Part shown: positions 8,081-15,996 of the stretch, in pieces | Layout of the letters: each line of letters begins with the position of its first letter | Numbering within the stretch: the first letter of the stretch is position 1 | Source: Variovorax sp. J22P240 | GTDB lineage: Bacteria; Pseudomonadota; Gammaproteobacteria; Burkholderiales; Burkholderiaceae_C | NCBI RefSeq assembly: GCF_030316855.1 | Contig: NZ_JASZYR010000009.1 | Span: forward strand, 1 to 64,000 | DNA length: 64,000 nt | Reading direction: 5' to 3' | The notes under the pieces: model-generated | Seen by the model: only the letters and a program-made list of their open reading frames with translations | What the model was told of the DNA's origin: nothing | The model's database searches: none | Position numbers and translations under genes: made by a program

Positions 8081-10048
8081 CTAGGCCGCTTCCACGAGTT
8101 GCGCGATCAGTTCGATCTCCACGCAGGCGCCCAGCGGAAGCTGCGCCACGCCTACTGCGCTACGGGCGTGAGCGCCCTTGTCGCCGAACACTTCAGCGAA
8201 CAGCTGGCTAGCTCCGTTCGTGACCAGGTGCTGCTCGGTGAAGTCTCCGGCCGACGCCACGAAGCTCGTGAGCTTCACGATTCGCATGATCTTGTTCAGA
8301 TCGCCTGTCGCGGCATGGAGGGTCGAGAGTAGTTCGGTGGCCGTCGCACGCGCGGCTTCAATGCCCTGCGCAGTGCTCAAACCGTCACCAAGCCGACCAG
8401 CCAAGACTTGGCCGTTTAACCGCGCAAGGTGGCCGGACAGATAGAGCATCTGCCCCGCGCGCACAAAAGGAAGATACGCCGCGGCCGGCGCGCTCGGCGT
8501 GGGTAATTCGATTCCCAAGGCCTCGAGGCGTTGGTATGCATCTGAGCCCCGACCCGCATCGCCAGAAAACGCCGGCCCGTTCGGCTTCATGCGCATGCCC
8601 TGGCCCAAATGGCGCCACGGCAGTTGCGACGGATCGGCGACAAAGGGACCGGGCGAACGCACGACGAGAATCTCCTCGGCGATCGGCGCAAAGTCGGCGC
8701 GAAAATGCACCGAACTCTTGTTCACGAGGATCTTCATGTCCTCGGGTGCGATGCCGACGGTGCGGTACATGTTCCTGTCGAGCATCTGCGCCTTGCTCGA
8801 ACTCACCGCGACGCGCACGCCGTCGATGCGCAGGCAGGCCATGGGGCCCAGGTCGGCCTGCTTGCCGTTCATCATCGGACCGCCGTAGACGAACTTGCCA
8901 TCCGCGAGTGCTTCGACCCGGCAGGCGGCGCGAAGGGGCTCGTCGCCCGGCACCTGCGGGCAACCGCCCAGCGCGATGTCGATCGTCGCGCCGACGCCGG
9001 CTGCATGGGCGGCAGCCGCGGTGACCGGGTCGCAGATGAGCCCGATCGCCGCGTCCTTCACGCCGTACTTCAGCAGCGTCCGCAACACGCCCGTGGTGTT
9101 CGAATCGCCACCGACGCCGGGATTGTCCTGCGTGTCCGCAAGGATCACCGGGCGGGTCGCCGTCTCCGCGATGCGCATGGCGCGCCGCACCGCAGCCTCC
9201 GGCTCTTGGAATTGCACCGCCCATTTCTCTTCGGGAACGCACACGCCCGCGAAGAGCGCGTCGACCGCTTGCTCGATGCGCGCCTGGTCAAAGCCGTAGC
9301 CCCAGACCACGGGGCCACATTCCGGAAAGTCGGCCGCCGGAAACCCGGGCGCGAAGGACAGCGAGAGCACGCCCTGGGCCTCGAGTTCCTCCAACAGGTC
9401 GTAGACGCCGCGTGCGGGTTGCAGCATCGTCGACATGCTGTTGACCGGAATGAGGAAAGGCACGCGCCGCACGACTTGGCAGGCAGGCTTGTCAGCCCCC
9501 ATCAGCGCCAGCAGGATCTCGCCCGCGCGGCGGCCGGTGTCGGCCATGTCGATGTGGGGATAGGTCCGGTAGGCCACCAGGCCGTCCGACAGCGCGAGCA
9601 TCCGGGTCGTGACGTTGGCGTGCGAATCCAGCGAAGCCACGATCTTCACCGCGGGTCCCACGACGGCGCGGATGCGGGCCAGCAGTTCGCCTTCCCCGTC
9701 GTCGAGATGCTGCGTGACCATGGCCCCGTGCAGGTCCAGGTAGATGGCATCGTAGGACGCGGTCTTCACCGTCGCGAGGATCTCCCCCGCGATACGCTCG
9801 TAGGCATCGGTCGTGACATGGGCGGAGGCCCCCGCGCCGGCCCAGATCACGGGCGTCACACTGTGGCCGTTCGCCCGCACGTGGTGGATGAATCCGCTAA
9901 TCGGAACATTGACGTCGAGCAGTTCGAAGACCCGTTCGCCGCGCACCATGCCGGGGAAGTCTTCGCCGCGCACGAAGCTTTCGTAGCTGGCAACAGTGGG
10001 TGCAAAGGTGTTGGTTTCGTGCTGGAAACCGGCGACGAGGATGTTCAT
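8081..10048 (-). CDS. M81 (MlrC-type) metallopeptidase fused to a RidA/YjgF domain
   Basis: The 655-residue protein has two parts. Residues 1 to about 490 form an M81 protein related to MlrC of microcystin breakdown: N-terminal VAGFQHETNTFAP, a central LDLHGAMV and DSHANVT, then DTQDNPGVGGDSNTTG. About residues 500-655 form a RidA-type domain (SDAYQRLEALGIELP, YLSGHLAR, THGDLNK-like TGDLNKIMRIVKLT, EHLVTNGAS, HARSAVGVAQLPLGA). M81 peptidases hydrolyse peptides with a zinc site; RidA proteins hydrolyse reactive enamines/imines. The domains are usually separate genes, so this is a fusion. The start at 10048 has GAAAGG seven bases upstream; an ATG six codons earlier lacks one. It lies 33 bases after the Bug receptor gene in an apparent operon. 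Confidence 0.9.
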   Translation of the reverse strand: MNILVAGFQHETNTFAPTVASYESFVRGEDFPGMVRGERVFELLDVNVPISGFIHHVRANGHSVTPVIWAGAGASAHVTTDAYERIAGEILATVKTASYDAIYLDLHGAMVTQHLDDGEGELLARIRAVVGPAVKIVASLDSHANVTTRMLALSDGLVAYRTYPHIDMADTGRRAGEILLALMGADKPACQVVRRVPFLIPVNSMSTMLQPARGVYDLLEELEAQGVLSLSFAPGFPAADFPECGPVVWGYGFDQARIEQAVDALFAGVCVPEEKWAVQFQEPEAAVRRAMRIAETATRPVILADTQDNPGVGGDSNTTGVLRTLLKYGVKDAAIGLICDPVTAAAAHAAGVGATIDIALGGCPQVPGDEPLRAACRVEALADGKFVYGGPMMNGKQADLGPMACLRIDGVRVAVSSSKAQMLDRNMYRTVGIAPEDMKILVNKSSVHFRADFAPIAEEILVVRSPGPFVADPSQLPWRHLGQGMRMKPNGPAFSGDAGRGSDAYQRLEALGIELPTPSAPAAAYLPFVRAGQMLYLSGHLARLNGQVLAGRLGDGLSTAQGIEAARATATELLSTLHAATGDLNKIMRIVKLTSFVASAGDFTEQHLVTNGASQLFAEVFGDKGAHARSAVGVAQLPLGACVEIELIAQLVEAA

Positions 10049-10080
10049 GTAGGACCTTTCTTCCATCAGGTTTCAGCGGC

Positions 10081-11085
10081 TCATTCGGCAGCCAGCTTGA
10101 TCGAGCGCGCCATCTTCTGGAACTTCGCCGTCTCGTCGGCGTAGAACTTCGCAGAGGCTTCAAGTGATTGCGGCTTCATCGGCTGCACGCCGGACTGCTC
10201 GAGTGCCTTGATCATCTCGGGCGACTGGATCGCCTTCTGCGACGCTTCCAGCAGCACCTTCTGGCGGTCGACCGGAATGCCGCTCTTGGTCATGACGGCC
10301 AGCCAGACCGAATGCACGAGCTCTGCCTTCTGCGGGATCGCCGATTCGGAGATCGCGGCAGCGTCGGGCAGCGTGGGCATGCGCTGCGTGTCGAGCACGT
10401 TGATGGCCTTGAGCTTGTGGCTTTCGAGCAGCTGGGTCGAGGCGCCGAGATTCGGCAGGATCGTGATGTCGATCTGCTGGCCGACCAGGTCCTGCAGCAT
10501 CGGCGTGGCACCCTTGTAGGGCACGTGCAACAGCTTGGCGCCCGTGGTCTGCGCCATGTATTCGGAGACGATGTGGTACATCGAACCGTAGCCCGGGCTG
10601 CCGAAGGTGAGGCTCTTGCTGCCGGGCTTCCTGCCGTCTGCGATCAGTTGCTCGAGCGAGTTGAACGGCAGGTCGTTGCGGGCCATCACCACCAGCGGAT
10701 GCGTGGAGATCGGCGCCAGGAGCGCAAACTCCTCGGCCTTGTACTTAGCCGACGCGTTGGCCAGCGGCGCGAGGATCGCCTCGTTGGGCGAGCCCATGAT
10801 CAGCGTGTAGCCGTCGGCCGGACGGCTGAGCAACCGCTGCGCCGCCAGTGCGCCGCCCGCGCCCGGCAGGTTCTCGATGATGAAGGGCTGACCCAGCAGT
10901 CGGCTCATCGTGGGTTGCATCGCGCGGGCCAGCACGTCGGCCGGACCGCCGGGCGGGAACGCCACAAGCATGGTCAGCGGCTTCGAGGGAAACGCTTCCG
11001 CTGCGAGGGCCGGCGCCTGGGCGCCGATGGAAAGCACTGCGATGGTGGCCATCAGGCAGGCGGCGGACTTCTTGAGGTATCGCAT
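10081..11085 (-). CDS. Bug-family (TctC) extracytoplasmic solute-binding protein
   Basis: The 334-residue product starts with a Sec signal peptide (KKSAACLMATIAVLSIGAQ, cleavage near ALAAEAFP). It continues with Bug hallmarks FPSKPLTMLVAFPPGGPAD, LGQPFIIENLPGAGG and the VPYKGATPMLQDLVGQQID domain-2 motif. These periplasmic proteins capture carboxylated or amide solutes for TTT transporters. No membrane subunits are nearby. It is transcribed with the MlrC-RidA gene, so the ligand may be a peptide-like or imide compound hydrolysed by that enzyme. It is divergent from a LysR gene. Confidence 0.93.
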   Translation of the reverse strand: MRYLKKSAACLMATIAVLSIGAQAPALAAEAFPSKPLTMLVAFPPGGPADVLARAMQPTMSRLLGQPFIIENLPGAGGALAAQRLLSRPADGYTLIMGSPNEAILAPLANASAKYKAEEFALLAPISTHPLVVMARNDLPFNSLEQLIADGRKPGSKSLTFGSPGYGSMYHIVSEYMAQTTGAKLLHVPYKGATPMLQDLVGQQIDITILPNLGASTQLLESHKLKAINVLDTQRMPTLPDAAAISESAIPQKAELVHSVWLAVMTKSGIPVDRQKVLLEASQKAIQSPEMIKALEQSGVQPMKPQSLEASAKFYADETAKFQKMARSIKLAAE

Positions 11086-11220
11086 GAAAGCTCCTTGTCT
11101 TGAGGGTACGGGTGGTCGCGAATAGGTGGGTGAAGCGGATTGTTTGAGCTAGCATTCGTTCGAGCAACAGCAATTTTTTGACCACTTCGTTGCTCCTTGG
11201 GCAACGGACGGGGGCGCGCC

Positions 11221-12165
11221 ATGCGAGAAATCAATCAGAAACGCCTGAAGTACTTCCGAGAGGTGCTGGTCAGCGGGTCGATCCGCGGCGCCGCCGATGC
11301 GCTGAACACCGCGCCGTCGGTGATCACGCGACAGGTGGCGCTGCTGGAGGAGGAACTCGGCCTGGTGCTGTTCGAGCGCCAGTCGCGCGGGGTGGTCGCG
11401 ACCGATGCAGCCCTGCACGTGCTCGACTACTGGAAGGCGTGCCAGGCGCACCAGGAACAACTGGGGGAGCGACTGCGCGCCATCGAGTCGATGGACGCCG
11501 GCAGCGTGCGGATCGTGGCAAGCGAAGGCTTCATCGGCGGCCTGCTCGACCAGGTGGTCGCGCCCTTCTGCGCAGCGCATCCCAAGCTCTCGGTGACGGT
11601 CGATGCCATGCCTGTCGGCGAACTTGTCGGCCAGGTCATGGAGGACGAGGCGCACATCGGCATCGCGTACAACCCGCCGTCCGATCCGAAACTGCGGGTC
11701 GTCGCCAGTGCCGCCGCACCGACGAAGCTGCTGGTCCGTGCAGGTCATCCGCTGACGAAGCTCAAGGGTCCGCTGCAGCTGCGGCAGGTCCTGGACTATC
11801 CCCTCGCGCTCATGCCTCCCGACTACGGCGTCGGTCGCCTTGTGGAGCTACTTGCGTACGCGGAGCACGTCACGCTGCATGCGGCCTTCCGCAGCAACTC
11901 CGTGATGGCTCTCAAGCGCTTCGTTCGCTCGACCCAGGGCGTGTCCTTCGTGGGCGCAGGCATGGCCTCGGCGCCCGAGATCGAGGCCGGCCAGCTCGTG
12001 ACGCTCGACCTGTCGCACAAGCTGTGCAAGACCGCGCAGGTCCGCCTGCTGATGCGCGAAGGTCGACCGCTTTCGGTCGCGGCCGGTCATCTGCTCGCGC
12101 AGATCCGCCAGACGTTCACCGTGTTCGACCCAGCTGAGGCGGGTGCCTCTTCATCGAAAAGCTGA
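11221..12165 (+). CDS. LysR-family transcriptional regulator
   Basis: The 314-residue protein has an N-terminal winged HTH (LKYFREVLVSGSIRGAADAL, PSVITRQVALLEEELGLVLFERQ) and a substrate-binding-fold effector domain from about residue 90. It is divergent from the Bug/MlrC-RidA operon and is the obvious candidate for its control. The ATG at 11221 follows a GGACGGGGG stretch; upstream in-frame codons give no LysR-like sequence. Confidence 0.92.
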   Translation: MREINQKRLKYFREVLVSGSIRGAADALNTAPSVITRQVALLEEELGLVLFERQSRGVVATDAALHVLDYWKACQAHQEQLGERLRAIESMDAGSVRIVASEGFIGGLLDQVVAPFCAAHPKLSVTVDAMPVGELVGQVMEDEAHIGIAYNPPSDPKLRVVASAAAPTKLLVRAGHPLTKLKGPLQLRQVLDYPLALMPPDYGVGRLVELLAYAEHVTLHAAFRSNSVMALKRFVRSTQGVSFVGAGMASAPEIEAGQLVTLDLSHKLCKTAQVRLLMREGRPLSVAAGHLLAQIRQTFTVFDPAEAGASSSKS

Positions 12166-12369
12166 CTCCCGAAGAAGCCTTTCCGGGTTCAGATTCACCG
12201 ATGACGGCTTCGACCATCCAGACGAGAGTGCTTGCCTTGGACGCACCCGCTCAAGCCACCTAGACCAGGAACACGGCGATGCTGGAGATCCAGAAGAGCG
12301 TCCACGGAGACACGGGCGACTTGCCCAGTATGGGGAGCCGGCCATCGATGACGATAGAGGGCAAGGTGT

Positions 12370-12690
12370 TCAGTCTCCGGAGATCAATTTCAAGCCGACG
12401 ACGCCGGCCAGGATGAGCCCGATGCAAAGGATCCTCAGCGGCGCCGCGGAGTCACCCAAAACCAGGATTCCCAGGATTGCCGTGCCGGCCGCTCCAATGC
12501 CTGTCCAGACTGCATAGCCCGTCCCCATGGGCAACGTGCGCAAGGCAGTTGAAAGGAGGACAACACTCGTCAGGCCGAATGCCACCGTGCCCAGCGCGGG
12601 GATCAAGCGTGTAAAACCTTCGGACGACTTCATCGCAAAGGCGAATGCGATTTCGAGGAAGCCGGCGACAGTCAGGAATATCCATGCCAT
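12370..12690 (-). CDS. sugE: Small multidrug resistance protein, SugE/Gdx guanidinium-exporter type
   Basis: The 106-residue protein has four predicted transmembrane helices and the SMR pattern. The essential Glu lies in helix 1 (GFLEIAFAFAMKSSEGF), followed by GTGYAVWTGIGAAGTAILGI in helix 3 and LILAGVVGLKL in helix 4. The SSEGFTR and LPMGTGYAVWTGIGA segments favour the SugE/Gdx subfamily, guanidinium/proton antiporters, over EmrE-type pumps. The ATG at 12690 gives the standard length; a TTG five codons upstream is unlikely. It follows an AhpD gene on the same strand, with a strong hairpin between them. Confidence 0.9.
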   Translation of the reverse strand: MAWIFLTVAGFLEIAFAFAMKSSEGFTRLIPALGTVAFGLTSVVLLSTALRTLPMGTGYAVWTGIGAAGTAILGILVLGDSAAPLRILCIGLILAGVVGLKLISGD

Positions 12691-12726
12691 GGCTGACAGG
12701 TCCAATCATTGGTTCGTTAGGATGAA

Positions 12727-12768
12727 CGCAAGCGCCCTTTGACGGGCTCGCCATCTGCGGCGCTTGCG
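12727..12768. promoter_or_regulatory. 10-bp-stem hairpin between the AhpD and SugE genes
   Basis: CGCAAGCGCC (12727-12736) and GGCGCTTGCG (12759-12768) are perfect inverted copies separated by 22 bases. There is no T-run. It could be an attenuating structure or RNA processing site between the two genes. The ACGR loops of guanidine-II riboswitches were not seen. Confidence 0.4.
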
Positions 12769-12778
12769 GCAGCCGGGT

Positions 12779-13234
12779 TCAGGCCTTTGCAGCGGCAGCC
12801 GGGGTCGAGCGGAACGCAATGCCGAAGCGGTTGAAGGCGTTCATGAGCCCGATGGCGTAGGTGAGATCGGCAAGTTCCTTGTCGTTGAACGCGGAAGCCG
12901 CAGATTCATAGGCGGCATCGGGAACTCCGCTTTCGGCGACCCTTGTGACGCTTTCCGCCCATGCCAGGGCGGCACGCTCGCGGGCAGTGAACACCGGGCC
13001 AGCGTCATGCCAGACCGGTACCAACACGAGCTTGTCGACACTCAAGCCGCCCCTGAGTAGATCGCGCGAGTGCATGTCGATGCAGAAGGCGCAGCCATTG
13101 ATCTGGGAGACTCGCAGGTAGACGATGTCTACAAGTTCCTTGGGCAGGCCGCTTTTCAAGACGGTGAGATAGACGCCGCCGAAGGCCTTGTAGCCGTCAG
13201 GGGACGCCGCGGCGTAGTCGATGCGATTGCTCAT
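12779..13234 (-). CDS. AhpD-like carboxymuconolactone decarboxylase-family protein
   Basis: The 151-residue protein carries the AhpD redox motif CAFCIDMH (C48, C51, H55) after VSQING, and the C-terminal TYAIGLMNAFNRFGI helix. It is close to the protein at 81-551 (shared [30 protein letters not shown]). An AAGGA precedes the second of two ATGs, which sets the start at 13234. Upstream lies a 31-base inverted-repeat structure (13279-13309) that may be its operator. The MocR gene ends 126 bases upstream on the same strand. Confidence 0.9.
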   Translation of the reverse strand: MSNRIDYAAASPDGYKAFGGVYLTVLKSGLPKELVDIVYLRVSQINGCAFCIDMHSRDLLRGGLSVDKLVLVPVWHDAGPVFTARERAALAWAESVTRVAESGVPDAAYESAASAFNDKELADLTYAIGLMNAFNRFGIAFRSTPAAAAKA

Positions 13235-13278
13235 GATCATCCTTGCTTGTTTGGTGAAGAGAGGACGTCATGATGCGT

Positions 13279-13309
13279 ATTCTTGGATCTATTAAGAAGA
13301 GCCAAGAAT
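13279..13309. promoter_or_regulatory. Inverted repeat upstream of the AhpD gene
   Basis: ATTCTTGG (13279-13286) and CCAAGAAT (13302-13309) are perfect inverted copies with a 15-base spacer, 45 bases upstream of the AhpD start. It is a plausible regulator site; the long spacer also permits an RNA hairpin. Confidence 0.4.
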
Positions 13310-13359
13310 GGTCGTTGTTACTGATCCATGATCACGGCCTGGCCAGACCATTATCGCCG

Positions 13360-14781
13360 TCACATTAGGCCAAGGATTTGCCTCGCTAGTCGCTCGGCAA
13401 TGGAGCGCGATTCGATGTTCGTGAAACTGAGCAGCACGGCGGATGAGCCGTCCGCGTTCATCGTCCAGTCCGACAAGGCTTCCCCGTAAAGGCCGGCTTG
13501 CTTCATGCGCGCGACGAGTTTCTTGTCCGAGCGCGTCGCCTTGAGGCGCAGGATCAGGTGCATGCCGCCGGGCTGCGAGTCGATTCGCACATGCTTGCCC
13601 AGCACAGCCTCCAGGCCCGCTACCGCTTCTGTCCGGCGCTGGGCGTAGAGCTTGCGCATGCGTTGGATGTGTCGGGCGAAGTGGCCCTCGGTGATGAAGG
13701 CCGTGACGATGCATTGCGTCAACTGGGGGCTGCCCCCCGCGAAGGCCTGGCTGATCTGTTCAAAACGATCGACCAGGGCTTCAGGAACCACAAGATAGGC
13801 CAGTCGGATGCTCGGGAAGAGAACCTTGCTGAAGGTGCCTGCGTACAGCACGCGTCCCTCACGATCCAGGCTCTTCAGCGCAGGCAGCGGCCGGCTGGCA
13901 TACCGGTACTCTCCGTCGTAGTCATCCTCGATGACCCAGGCCTTGTGCTGCGCCGCCCAGTTCAACAGGGTCAAGCGACGGGACAAGGAAAGGGACACGC
14001 CCAGCGGACTCTGATGCGCCGGAGTGACGACCGCGGCACGTGCGCGAGGTGCCAGTCGAATGCCTTCGAGGACGTCGATCCCCTCCTGGTCCACGGGCAC
14101 TGCCACACCGTCGATGTTCATGTGGGTCAACATCTCCCGCGTCGGGGGATAGCCTGGATTCTCGAGCCAGACGCGGTCTCCTTCCTTGAGAAGTGCGCGC
14201 CCGATCAGCCCGATGGTGTGGCGATAACCGGAGGTCACAAAGATCTGTGAAGGAGCGCAGTTCAGGCCGCGAGAGATGTTCAAGTAGGAGGCTATCTCCG
14301 CGCGAAGTGCCTGCAGGCCGTAGACCGAGGGATGCGCCATGTCGACGGGCTGCATGGCGCGGACGCAGCGAGCGCCAAGACGCGCCCAGATCTTTCGAGG
14401 AAATGCGTCCAGCGCCGGCAAGCCCATTTGAAAGGGCAAGGTCGTATCCGGCCGAAAACTGGGCGGGGCCTCATGGTCTTCCGCGCGCGGCGGCGGATTT
14501 GCAAGCGAAGCCCCGGGCTTGAGGCCAGGCGTCACGATGGTTCCTGCCTGCCCGCGCGCCTGAATGTAGCCTTCGGCAGCAAGCAGCGAGTAGGCCGCTT
14601 CGATCGTGCCTCTCGCCAAGCCCAGTTCCTTCATCAATGCGCGCGCCGAAGGGATCCGGTCGCCGGGCTTGAGCGTGCCGCTGGCTATGGCGCTGCGAAA
14701 CCGGTCGTAGATCTGCCTGTAGAAGGGCTCTGCGGCGCTGCGGTCCAAGGGCGAGAGATTGCTGGATTCGATCACAGTCAT
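13360..14781 (-). CDS. MocR/PdxR-type regulator (GntR HTH fused to aminotransferase-like domain)
   Basis: The 473-residue protein has an N-terminal GntR winged HTH (about residues 15-85: PFYRQIYDRFRSAIASGTLKPGDRIPS in part, then LGLARGTIEAAYSLLAAEGY). A fold-type I aminotransferase-like domain follows (NPGYPPTREML, DDYDGEYRY, FSKVLFPSIRLAYLVVP) with the PLP-binding Lys in FSKVLFP. MocR regulators sense PLP or PLP adducts. The ATG at 14781 has GAGGGGA upstream and is preferred over a much longer frame. It is divergent from the AzoR-like gene, with direct repeats in between, so it probably controls that gene. Confidence 0.93.
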   Translation of the reverse strand: MTVIESSNLSPLDRSAAEPFYRQIYDRFRSAIASGTLKPGDRIPSARALMKELGLARGTIEAAYSLLAAEGYIQARGQAGTIVTPGLKPGASLANPPPRAEDHEAPPSFRPDTTLPFQMGLPALDAFPRKIWARLGARCVRAMQPVDMAHPSVYGLQALRAEIASYLNISRGLNCAPSQIFVTSGYRHTIGLIGRALLKEGDRVWLENPGYPPTREMLTHMNIDGVAVPVDQEGIDVLEGIRLAPRARAAVVTPAHQSPLGVSLSLSRRLTLLNWAAQHKAWVIEDDYDGEYRYASRPLPALKSLDREGRVLYAGTFSKVLFPSIRLAYLVVPEALVDRFEQISQAFAGGSPQLTQCIVTAFITEGHFARHIQRMRKLYAQRRTEAVAGLEAVLGKHVRIDSQPGGMHLILRLKATRSDKKLVARMKQAGLYGEALSDWTMNADGSSAVLLSFTNIESRSIAERLARQILGLM

Positions 14782-14800
14782 GCTTGCGTCCCCTCGAAGA

Positions 14801-14833
14801 TCATGGATCACCCAAAAGTCTATTTCATGGATC
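14801..14833. promoter_or_regulatory. Direct repeats in the MocR-azoR intergenic region
   Basis: TCATGGATC occurs at 14801-14809 and again at 14825-14833, 24 bases apart in the same orientation; a related CCATGG lies near 14847. MocR regulators commonly bind direct repeats, so this is a likely binding site for the adjacent regulator. Confidence 0.45.
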
Positions 14834-14896
14834 TTCTGCCAATACCATGGGTTTCCTAGACTGGTTGCACCACATGAAACCGGAACTGGATCAACC

Positions 14897-15535
14897 ATGA
14901 ATATCCTGCACCTGAGCTGCAGCCCGCGCGGGCAGGCAGCGGAGAGCTATCGACTCGCTCGAACGATCGTTGACTGCCTACTGAAGGACGTGCCCGAGGC
15001 CATCGTCGTGGATCGGTCGCTTGGCGAGGGCGGCATCTCGCATGTAGATGGGAACTATGCGATGGCGCAGCACGACGCAGCGGCGCAGATCAACCAGGAG
15101 GGTACTGTGTCCAGATCCGAAGTCCTGATCCGCGAGTTGGAAGTTTCGGACGTCCTTGTCATCGGCACGCCCATGCACAACCTCAGCGTCCCCTCAGCCT
15201 TGAAGGCTTGGATTGATCACGTTGTTCGCGCCCGTCGCACTTTCAACGTGACATCGTCAGGCAAGGTGGGACTTCTGTCAGATCGGCCCGTCTTCATCGC
15301 CATTGCTTCGGGTGGCGTTTTCTCGGGAGAGCGGGCCAGGCAACCGGACTTCCTGACGCCCTATCTGAAGGTCGTCTTCGGCTCGATTGGGCTGAGAGAC
15401 CTGCGCTTCTTCTCAGTAGAAGGAACCGGCCACGGTCCTGAGGCTGTGAACGAGGCGCGGGCCAGGGCGGAGCGAGCCCTGCAGGAGCATTTCAGCTCGG
15501 CCGAGTTCGGCACGCGATCGCGATGCGCACACTGA
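14897..15535 (+). CDS. azoR: FMN-dependent NADH-azoreductase/quinone reductase, AzoR type
   Basis: The 212-residue flavodoxin-like protein begins MNILHLSCSPRGQAAESYRL, the AzoR FMN-phosphate loop, and has GTPMHNLSVPSALKAWIDHV, the family's second FMN contact. A third loop (AIASGGVFSGE) matches too. AzoR enzymes reduce quinones and azo dyes with NADH. The ATG at 14897 is where the family sequence begins; the frame is open upstream but unlike the family. It is divergent from MocR. The last dozen residues (EFGTRSRCAH) look atypical and are followed by an 8-base tandem repeat. Confidence 0.9.
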   Translation: MNILHLSCSPRGQAAESYRLARTIVDCLLKDVPEAIVVDRSLGEGGISHVDGNYAMAQHDAAAQINQEGTVSRSEVLIRELEVSDVLVIGTPMHNLSVPSALKAWIDHVVRARRTFNVTSSGKVGLLSDRPVFIAIASGGVFSGERARQPDFLTPYLKVVFGSIGLRDLRFFSVEGTGHGPEAVNEARARAERALQEHFSSAEFGTRSRCAH

Positions 15536-15580
15536 TCGGCGAAGGTCACGGTGGTACCTTGAGAAATAGATCCAATAATT

Positions 15581-15612
15581 GGATGGTTGGATGGTTGGAT
15601 GGTTGGGTGTTT
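15581..15612 (+). repeat. 8-bp tandem repeat
   Basis: GGATGGTT is repeated perfectly three times (15581-15604) and followed by a degenerate copy GGGTGTTT and a partial GGGTG. It lies just after the azoR-like gene, in non-coding DNA. Such repeats can vary in copy number between strains. Confidence 0.85.
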
Positions 15613-15620
15613 GGGTGTAG

Positions 15621-15996
15621 TCGCGCAGGTATCAAGCGCCTTGCCAACATCGGTACTCGATTGAGGTGTACGGGCAGGGTCTCGTCAGGGGCTGGGGATT
15701 GGCTCTTCGGCGTGCTGACGCTCGCCGCCTTCGTCGCCGTCGTCATGCTGCAGATCGGGCATGGCCTCATGGCCGACAAGAAGACGCGATCCCATTTGAG
15801 CGGCAGGAAATGGCGCGGTGGAACCGAGTACAAGGCCTCACTCGCGCGGGCATCGATCCATTGCCGCTCGGCGACGGCACCGGCTCAGAGCTGCTTTCAA
15901 CGGCTGCTTTCGGAGGCGAGGTCGGCAAACTTAAAGTCTGCAACGGGCTGCGCCCTTCCTGAAAGCGGTCCTCGAAACCAGTGTCAGCTTCGCAGC
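15621..15996. other. Non-coding or decayed stretch upstream of the IS30 element
   Basis: About 375 bases carry only short frames. One plus-strand frame reads WLFGVLTLAAFVAVVMLQ, a possible single hydrophobic helix, but has no start or recognisable family. Joining the two flanks of the IS element does not restore an obvious long gene. Confidence 0.4.

Noticed and set aside
8609-10144. A 511-codon plus-strand open frame opposite the MlrC-RidA gene
   Set aside because: It is rich in Arg, His and Asp without any family motif, and the minus strand encodes an unmistakable M81-RidA protein. High-GC antisense frames are common.
12691-12778. Guanidine riboswitch upstream of sugE
   Set aside because: The hairpin lacks the tandem ACGR loops of class II and the longer conserved core of class I.
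12691-12778. Integron attC site
   Set aside because: A GTTAGGA-like core is present near the hairpin, but the paired R and L boxes do not match and no integrase is nearby.
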